DNA from: Opitutia bacterium
Lineage (GTDB): Bacteria > Verrucomicrobiota > Verrucomicrobiia > Opitutales > Opitutaceae
Length of the DNA: 64,000 nucleotides
Assembly (NCBI GenBank): GCA_947474365.1
Contig: CANJIU010000003.1
Location: 1 to 64,000 of the forward strand
Direction: 5' to 3'
A program made the position numbers and the translations under genes. Below are positions 59,119 to 64,000 of this stretch, piece by piece. The notes under the pieces were generated by a model. It saw only the letters and a program-made list of their open reading frames with translations, had not been told where the DNA came from and searched no databases. The first letter of the stretch is position 1; each line of letters opens with the position of its first letter.

Positions 59119-60563
59119 GCCGCCCGCAACTCTGTTCCCGCCGGCATTTTCTCCAGGCGAACGGCTTTGGCCTTGGAACGCTCGCGCTCGCGTGGCTGCT
59201 GCGTCAGGACCGCCTGCTCGCAGGTCCGGTGAAGCCGCACGTCGACGGCGCACCGCGCTACGATTTGCGCCCGAAAGCGCCGCACTTCGCGCCGAAGGCC
59301 AAGGCGATGATCTCGCTCTTCATGATGGGCGGCCCGTCGCAGATGGATCTTTTCGATCCCAAGCCGATGCTGTCGAAGTACGACGGACAGACTTTTCCCG
59401 GAGAAATTAAGTACGACAACCTCGCGCAGGCGTCGGCGAAGGTCTTCGGCTCGCCCTGGAAATTTTCGCCGCAAGGCCAGTGCGGCATGGAGCTGAGCGA
59501 GCTGTTGCCGAAACTCGGCGAGGTGGCCGACGACATCACGCTCATACGGTCGATGCACTCCGGCGTGAACAACCACGCGCAGGCGCTCTATGCGATCAAT
59601 AACGGGCGGATTCTCCGCGGCCGGCCGGCGCTTGGCTCCTGGCTCACGTACGGCCTGGGCAGCGAGACGCAGGATTTGCCCGCGTACATGGTGCTCGCCC
59701 ATCCCGGCGGGTTGCCGACCTTCGATGCGGAGCACTACACCAACGGCTGGCTGCCCGCCCTCTATCAGGGAACGCTGATCCGTCCGACCGAGCCGCGCAT
59801 TCTCAACCTCGATCCGCCCGCCGCGCTCGCCGGCAAGGCGCAGGCGCGTCAGCTCGAACTGCTCAAGTCCTTCAACGAGGCCCATCTCGCCGAGCATCCC
59901 GGCGAACTCGATTTGCAGGCGCGCATCGCGAGCTACGAACTCGCCGCCAACATGCAGCACGCCGCCAAGGAGGCGCTGGATATTTCGAACGAGCCTGCGT
60001 CGATCAAAAAACTCTACGGCGTCGACGACCCAAAGACGCGTGACTACGCTACGCGCTGCCTCATCGCGCGTCGGTTGGTCGAGCGCGGCGTGCGTTTTGT
60101 CCAGGTCCTCAACTCCGGGCAGTCGTGGGATCATCACGGCTCGCTCATCAGCGCACTGCCGAAAAACTGCATCGCGGTCGACCAACCCAGCGCCGCGCTC
60201 GTCACCGATCTCAAGCAGCGCGGACTCCTCGACAGCACCGTCGTCCACTGGGGCGGCGAGATGGGCCGCCTCCCCGTGCTGCAAAACGACGCCGGCCGCG
60301 AGAAGTGGGGACGCGATCACAACACCTACGGATTTTCCCAATGGGTCGCCGGCGGCGGCTTCAAACGCGGTCACGTTTATGGTGAGACGGACGAGTGGGG
60401 CCAGCACGCGGTGAAGGACATCGTCAACCACTACGACTGGCACGCCACGCTGCTGCATTGCTTCGGCCTCGATCACACCCAGCTGACCTACACGCGCAAC
60501 GGCCTCAACGCGTCGCTCACCGACGGACAGGAAGCGCGCGTGGTCAACGGCATCCTCGCCTGA
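59115..60563 (+). CDS. DUF1501 protein with Tat signal
   Basis: A 482-residue protein with a twin-arginine-type leader (CSRRHFLQANGFGLGTLALAWLL), so probably exported folded. SLFMMGGPSQMDLFDPKPML is the DUF1501 opening, and HWGGEMGRLP, the GRDHNTYGFS segment and GETDEWGQHAVKD are near-invariant family blocks. The family has an alkaline-phosphatase/sulfatase-like fold, but no activity is established. It is almost always paired with a DUF1549/DUF1553 gene, as here with a 4-nt overlap. Confidence 0.92.
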   Translation: MSRPQLCSRRHFLQANGFGLGTLALAWLLRQDRLLAGPVKPHVDGAPRYDLRPKAPHFAPKAKAMISLFMMGGPSQMDLFDPKPMLSKYDGQTFPGEIKYDNLAQASAKVFGSPWKFSPQGQCGMELSELLPKLGEVADDITLIRSMHSGVNNHAQALYAINNGRILRGRPALGSWLTYGLGSETQDLPAYMVLAHPGGLPTFDAEHYTNGWLPALYQGTLIRPTEPRILNLDPPAALAGKAQARQLELLKSFNEAHLAEHPGELDLQARIASYELAANMQHAAKEALDISNEPASIKKLYGVDDPKTRDYATRCLIARRLVERGVRFVQVLNSGQSWDHHGSLISALPKNCIAVDQPSAALVTDLKQRGLLDSTVVHWGGEMGRLPVLQNDAGREKWGRDHNTYGFSQWVAGGGFKRGHVYGETDEWGQHAVKDIVNHYDWHATLLHCFGLDHTQLTYTRNGLNASLTDGQEARVVNGILA

Positions 60564-60576
60564 GGCTCTTGGAGCG

Positions 60577-60633
60577 GCGACGCCCCCGTCGCCGGCGAAA
60601 CGCGACGAGGGCGTCGCGTCCCCAGGGTCCAAA
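60577..60633. repeat. Second copy of the palindromic dispersed repeat
   Basis: GCGACGCCCCCGTCGC (60577-60592) and GCGACGAGGGCGTCGC (60602-60617) form a hairpin with one mismatch. The segment 60601-60633 is identical over 33 nt to 56331-56363. It starts about 13 nt after the DUF1501 stop. Confidence 0.8.
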
Positions 60634-60755
60634 TTTGAGATACGCCTTCAGGTCGCCACAGCTTGATTGAATTTCGTCTGCTTCCGTCGCAGAAATTCAG
60701 TCAGAAGCTGAGGCATCTACTCTGAAAATCGAGCTCGCAACTGCCTTCACCCGCC

Positions 60756-62135
60756 TCAGTGCACGAAGATCTCGCGCTCGGTGGCGTCCATTTCCGCCTC
60801 CCACGCTGCCAGCTTGCCCTTGAGTTGTTTCATCAGGTCAGGGTGCTGATACCCGAGATCCGTTCGCTCCCCGATGTCGGCCTCGAGATCGAAGAGTAGA
60901 TCCATCGTATTGCCGTCGTTGAGGTATTTCCACTTGCCCTGCCGGATCGCGTGCTGCTTCCGGTTGGAACGATCGATGCGCCAGTAAAATGTCCGCTCCC
61001 GGGCCGGCTGGCCCGTTAGCAACGGCACAAGGTCGATACCGTCGAGGGGTTTCGTCGTCGGCGGCGCGATCCCGGCTGCAGCGAGAAACGTCGCGTGCAA
61101 ATCCATCGTGATGCCCATTTGCGCGGTGACCTTGCCCGCAGGCAGCTTGCCCGGCCAGCGCATCAGGCAGGGCACGCGGATGCCGCCCTCCCAAAGCGTG
61201 GCCTTGTGATGAAAGAGCGGGACGTTGCGCGACCAGCGCTCGCCGCCGTTGTCGCTGGAGAAAACCACGAGGGTGTTTTTCGCGATGCCCTGGCGGTCGA
61301 GTTCGGCGAGAATCTGTCCGACGCCGTAATCGAGGCGCTCAAGCATCGCCTTGTAGACGGCGCGGCTGCCCTGCAGCATCGTTTCCTTGGTGACGAGCGG
61401 AGTGCCCGGGGTGTCGGGTGGCTGGAACGGCCCGTGTACGGCGAGATGCGGCACGTAGAGGAAGAACGGCTGCTTCGCGTGATCGCGCACGAATTTCACC
61501 GCCCGCTCATTAACGAGGTCGGTGAAATAGCCTTCGCGTTTTACCGGATTCATGCCCTCGCGCAGCACGGGCGTACCGTCAAAATAAACGTGCCGGTAGT
61601 AGTCGGCGTGTCCGGTGAGCACGCCGAAGTATTCGTCGAAGCCGCGCTTCGTCGGATTGTACTGGTCGCGATAGCCGAGGTGCCATTTGCCAAAAGCCCC
61701 GGTCGCGTAGCCTGCTGCCTTCATCCGATCGGCGATGGTCGTTTCGCCGATCGGGAGACCGAGGGCGTGGATGTCGGGCTCAGGAACCCAGGCGCCGTTC
61801 ACGCGGCGCGACTGTTCGACCTGATAGCCAAAGGCAAACTCGAGCCCGACGCGCTGCTGCCAGCGGCCAGTGACAAAGCCGCAGCGGGTGGGCGTGCACA
61901 CTGGCGCGTTGGCGTAGAAATCGGTGAACTTCACGCCCTCGGCCGCAAGGCGATCGATGTTCGGCGTCTTGATGTCCGGAGCGCCCATGCAGCCGAGGTC
62001 GCCGTAGCCCATGTCGTCGGCGAGAATGAAGACAATGTTGGGTCGCGCGCCGGTGGCGGCGAACGCCGACGAAGCGATCGACAATATCAGGGCCAGGGCG
62101 GGCAGGGTGGACGCGAAGAAAGGAGTGCGTTTCAT
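60756..62135 (-). CDS. Secreted arylsulfatase-like sulfatase (S1-type)
   Basis: A 459-residue protein with signal peptide FFASTLPALALILSIASSAFA. Its metal pair Asp40-Asp41 lies in FILADDMGYGDLGCMGA, and Cys80 lies in VCTPTRCGFVTGR (C-x-P-T-R). GAFGKWHLGYRDQY and LVVFSSDNGGERW supply the catalytic and metal motifs. It resembles arylsulfatase A / N-acetylgalactosamine-6-sulfatase look-alikes. It is convergent with the DUF1501 gene, and a PBP4-like gene follows upstream on the same strand. It likely desulfates extracellular glycans. Confidence 0.92.
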   Translation of the reverse strand: MKRTPFFASTLPALALILSIASSAFAATGARPNIVFILADDMGYGDLGCMGAPDIKTPNIDRLAAEGVKFTDFYANAPVCTPTRCGFVTGRWQQRVGLEFAFGYQVEQSRRVNGAWVPEPDIHALGLPIGETTIADRMKAAGYATGAFGKWHLGYRDQYNPTKRGFDEYFGVLTGHADYYRHVYFDGTPVLREGMNPVKREGYFTDLVNERAVKFVRDHAKQPFFLYVPHLAVHGPFQPPDTPGTPLVTKETMLQGSRAVYKAMLERLDYGVGQILAELDRQGIAKNTLVVFSSDNGGERWSRNVPLFHHKATLWEGGIRVPCLMRWPGKLPAGKVTAQMGITMDLHATFLAAAGIAPPTTKPLDGIDLVPLLTGQPARERTFYWRIDRSNRKQHAIRQGKWKYLNDGNTMDLLFDLEADIGERTDLGYQHPDLMKQLKGKLAAWEAEMDATEREIFVH

Positions 62136-62195
62136 AGGGGGCGGCCGGGACTACAGCATAGTCTCGCCCGCCGCGTCGAGCCCGCCGACGTCCGC

Positions 62196-63761
62196 TCAAA
62201 GCCCGTCGTAGATGATTTCGCACAGCCGGCCCAATGTGCGGCCTTCGCGGACCGTGTCGCTGCCTTTGTTCAGGTGCGTCAGGTTCACAAACATCGCGAA
62301 CGTCAGTTTCCGGCCCGTTGAGGTCGTCATGTATCCCGCCAGCGCCTTGCTCGTGAGGAGGAAGCGGCCGTTCATCGTGTTCTCCCACGACAGAGTGCCG
62401 GTCTTGGCGTGGACCTTGCCGCGCGCCGGACTGTTCGGGTCGACCACGCTGGCCAGCGTTCCGTCGACGCCGATCACCGGCAGCGCGGATTCGTATACCG
62501 CGAAATCGGGCCGAGTGGTCATGTAACGCAGGAGCTGCACCGTCGCCCGTGGCGTCGTATAATCGCTGCGCGCGCCGCCGGCACCGCCGCCGAATGAGAT
62601 CGTGTCCACGTCGATCCTTGCCCGAGCGAGGAAGTCATGCTGCAGGTGCAGTCCGTCGGCCAACGTGCGCCGGCCGTTTTTCGCTGCGACGAGCAACGGC
62701 AGCGTGCTGGCATGAAGGTTGTGGCTGACCTTGAGGATCAATTTGGCCTCCTCGCGAAACGGCGCCGAGGTCAGGTGCGCCACGCGCTCCGACGCCTGGT
62801 AGTTGTCCCGGGCGGGCAGCAGTTCGCCGCGATTTGCGGCGAGCGGCGAGGCATCGACGGCTACACCAGCGCGGCCGAGGGCCTCGATGAAAAGCGCCCG
62901 GGCAAACGCGGCCGCGTCGGGGACCTCCGCCACGCGCAAGAGAGGTTTGCTCCCGATGGCGACGCGGCCGCGCACGACGATTCGGCCGGGCGCAGGAGCC
63001 GTGATTTGGATCCGCGGATCCTGGCCGCTCACGCTGGTCTCCACCTTGGCGTCGACGGTGATGGCGCTCGTCTTCGGTCGCCAATCCACCGTGGCCGGAG
63101 CACCGGCGGCGCCCGGCGTAATCAGAAAATCGATCACGTTGTCGTTGACGACGATGGCGGTCAGCTGCGACGGGCCACTGCCGGTGCTCTCGGCCTTGTC
63201 GAAGAGCCGGTCGTCGATCAGCACGTCCCCTCGCAGGCGCTTGACGCCCGCCGCGGCGACTTGGCGGGCGAGGTCGTTCAGTCCGGCGAGCGGATCGGGC
63301 TCGGTCAGCTCGCCCAGCGTCGAGCCGTTGGCGTAGGTGTGGTCGACATCCTTGAAGACAATCCGGCCGTCGGCCCCCGCGCGCCCGCCGAGAGTGAGAT
63401 CACCCTGAGCCACGAGGATCAGGTCGCCGGTCAGTTCGCCGGTCGTACTCAGTTTTCCCCGACGGTAGACGGGCGTCTCGAAACGATGCTCCGAGCCGAA
63501 GGTGTCGAGGGCGCTCGCGACGGTGTAGAGCTTCGTGGTCGAGGCGGGCGCGAAGAGCTTGTCGGCGTTGTGTTCGTGGAGGACGACGCCGTTTTCCTGA
63601 TCGACGAGGAGCAGCCCCCAATGGGCGTGCTTGTAGTCCGGTCCGTCGATGACCTCGTTGAGCCGCGCGGCGAGCGTGGGTGTCGCGGCGGGGGACGGCC
63701 GGGAGAGAGCGAGGCTGGCCGACAGGATCAGGGCGACGTGAACAAAGCGGGTGGGATTCAT
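62196..63761 (-). CDS. dacB: D-alanyl-D-alanine carboxypeptidase/endopeptidase, PBP4 family
   Basis: A 521-residue peptidase S13 enzyme that trims peptidoglycan stem peptides in the periplasm. The signal peptide is FVHVALILSASLALSRPSPA. Catalytic Ser74 and Lys77 lie in APASTTKLYTVASAL, the SxN motif is in KVSHNLHASTL, and KTG is in VHAKTGTLSWENTM. The long insertion between SxxK and SxN is typical of class C PBPs. The ATG at 63761 was chosen; the frame runs to 63893 with no leader character. It opens about 130 bp from the start of a divergent exported protein. The symbol is a family assignment. Confidence 0.9.
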   Translation of the reverse strand: MNPTRFVHVALILSASLALSRPSPAATPTLAARLNEVIDGPDYKHAHWGLLLVDQENGVVLHEHNADKLFAPASTTKLYTVASALDTFGSEHRFETPVYRRGKLSTTGELTGDLILVAQGDLTLGGRAGADGRIVFKDVDHTYANGSTLGELTEPDPLAGLNDLARQVAAAGVKRLRGDVLIDDRLFDKAESTGSGPSQLTAIVVNDNVIDFLITPGAAGAPATVDWRPKTSAITVDAKVETSVSGQDPRIQITAPAPGRIVVRGRVAIGSKPLLRVAEVPDAAAFARALFIEALGRAGVAVDASPLAANRGELLPARDNYQASERVAHLTSAPFREEAKLILKVSHNLHASTLPLLVAAKNGRRTLADGLHLQHDFLARARIDVDTISFGGGAGGARSDYTTPRATVQLLRYMTTRPDFAVYESALPVIGVDGTLASVVDPNSPARGKVHAKTGTLSWENTMNGRFLLTSKALAGYMTTSTGRKLTFAMFVNLTHLNKGSDTVREGRTLGRLCEIIYDGL

Positions 63762-63891
63762 GGGGTGGATGATTGGCGTGGCCCGGACCGGACGAGGCAA
63801 GCCGGTTTCGTTTGGGCCAGTGGGCCATATTCCGTTGCGTCCAATCGTGGCCTTGCACCGCAGGACCTGAGCGCCATCAGTTTCTCCACCC

Positions 63892-64000
63892 ATGAACGTT
63901 CTTAACCCTTCCTTTCCGCCGGGGATTCGAAAAATCCCGGCGTTCGCCGCGTTGCTTGCGATGTTCGCGCTGGTTTTCGGAGCCTTGCAGGCGGCGCCCG
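63892..64000 (+). CDS. Start of an exported protein, cut by the window end
   Basis: ATG at 63892 opens a frame whose first 36 residues are a signal peptide (IRKIPAFAALLAMFALVFGALQAAP). Nothing beyond this is visible, so the product is unknown. It is divergent from the PBP4-like gene. Confidence 0.6.
   Translation, partial: MNVLNPSFPPGIRKIPAFAALLAMFALVFGALQAAP

Noticed and set aside
63918..63942. GCCGGGG/CCCGGC hairpin near the window end
   Set aside because: It lies inside the signal-peptide coding region of the last gene, without a T tract; it is probably a coincidence.

Overview
The window looks like chromosome from a high-GC member of the Verrucomicrobiota, most likely the Opitutales/Opitutaceae. 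This is inferred from gene content: very large secreted Ig-repeat proteins that share a C-terminal module, a DUF5107/TPR protein, several secreted sulfatases, a PSCyt1/DUF1549/DUF1553 plus DUF1501 pair, and pilins with FTLVEIMIVVVIIGLLA-type leaders. Shine-Dalgarno sequences are weak or absent before most genes. No rRNA, transposase, integrase or CRISPR array was seen.

Layout. 1-2840: a secreted Ig-like/SdrD-B-like protein with its own terminator. 2840-3268: a gene-free stretch holding two 11-bp tandem arrays. 3269-7018 (minus): a DUF5107/TPR protein preceded by the last 101 codons of an unidentified gene. That gene is cut at about 7018, where the sequence switches abruptly into the middle of a repeat domain of a plus-strand giant surface protein (to 22939, about 5,300 residues). 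The giant therefore lacks its N-terminus and signal peptide; the junction is either a real rearrangement or an assembly chimera. 22947-26931: two further secreted proteins. One shares the giant's C-terminal module. The other ends in two dockerin/EF-hand-like motifs and has an N-terminal domain related to the first, but split by a glycine-rich insertion. 27196-28591: terminator, tRNA-Leu(UAA), nadD and rsfS. 28768-29746: two paralogous pilins, each with a terminator.

29821-44906 is a surface-glycan locus. It has five large multi-membrane proteins resembling GT39/lipid-linked-sugar glycosyltransferases, two GT2 enzymes, a methyltransferase, and a tightly overlapping minus-strand operon of Gfo/Idh/MocA oxidoreductase, hexapeptide acetyltransferase, GT2, DegT aminotransferase and GT39. 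The oxidoreductase/aminotransferase/acetyltransferase trio matches the WbpB/WbpE/WbpD logic for making a 3-acetamido sugar.

45030-54715: a small lipoprotein, then a LacI regulator divergent from a probable catabolic operon. The operon holds a sulfatase without a signal peptide, an SSS transporter, a small secreted protein, a DUF5009 (NagX/HGSNAT-like) membrane protein, a secreted sulfatase, an SDR and a D-erythronate-dehydrogenase-like enzyme. I infer uptake and breakdown of a sulfated glycan. 54738-62135: two more secreted sulfatases flank the cytochrome-containing PSCyt1/DUF1549/DUF1553 protein and its DUF1501 partner; a palindromic dispersed repeat occurs twice here. 62196-63761: a PBP4-type D,D-carboxypeptidase. 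From 63892: the start of an exported protein that runs off the window.
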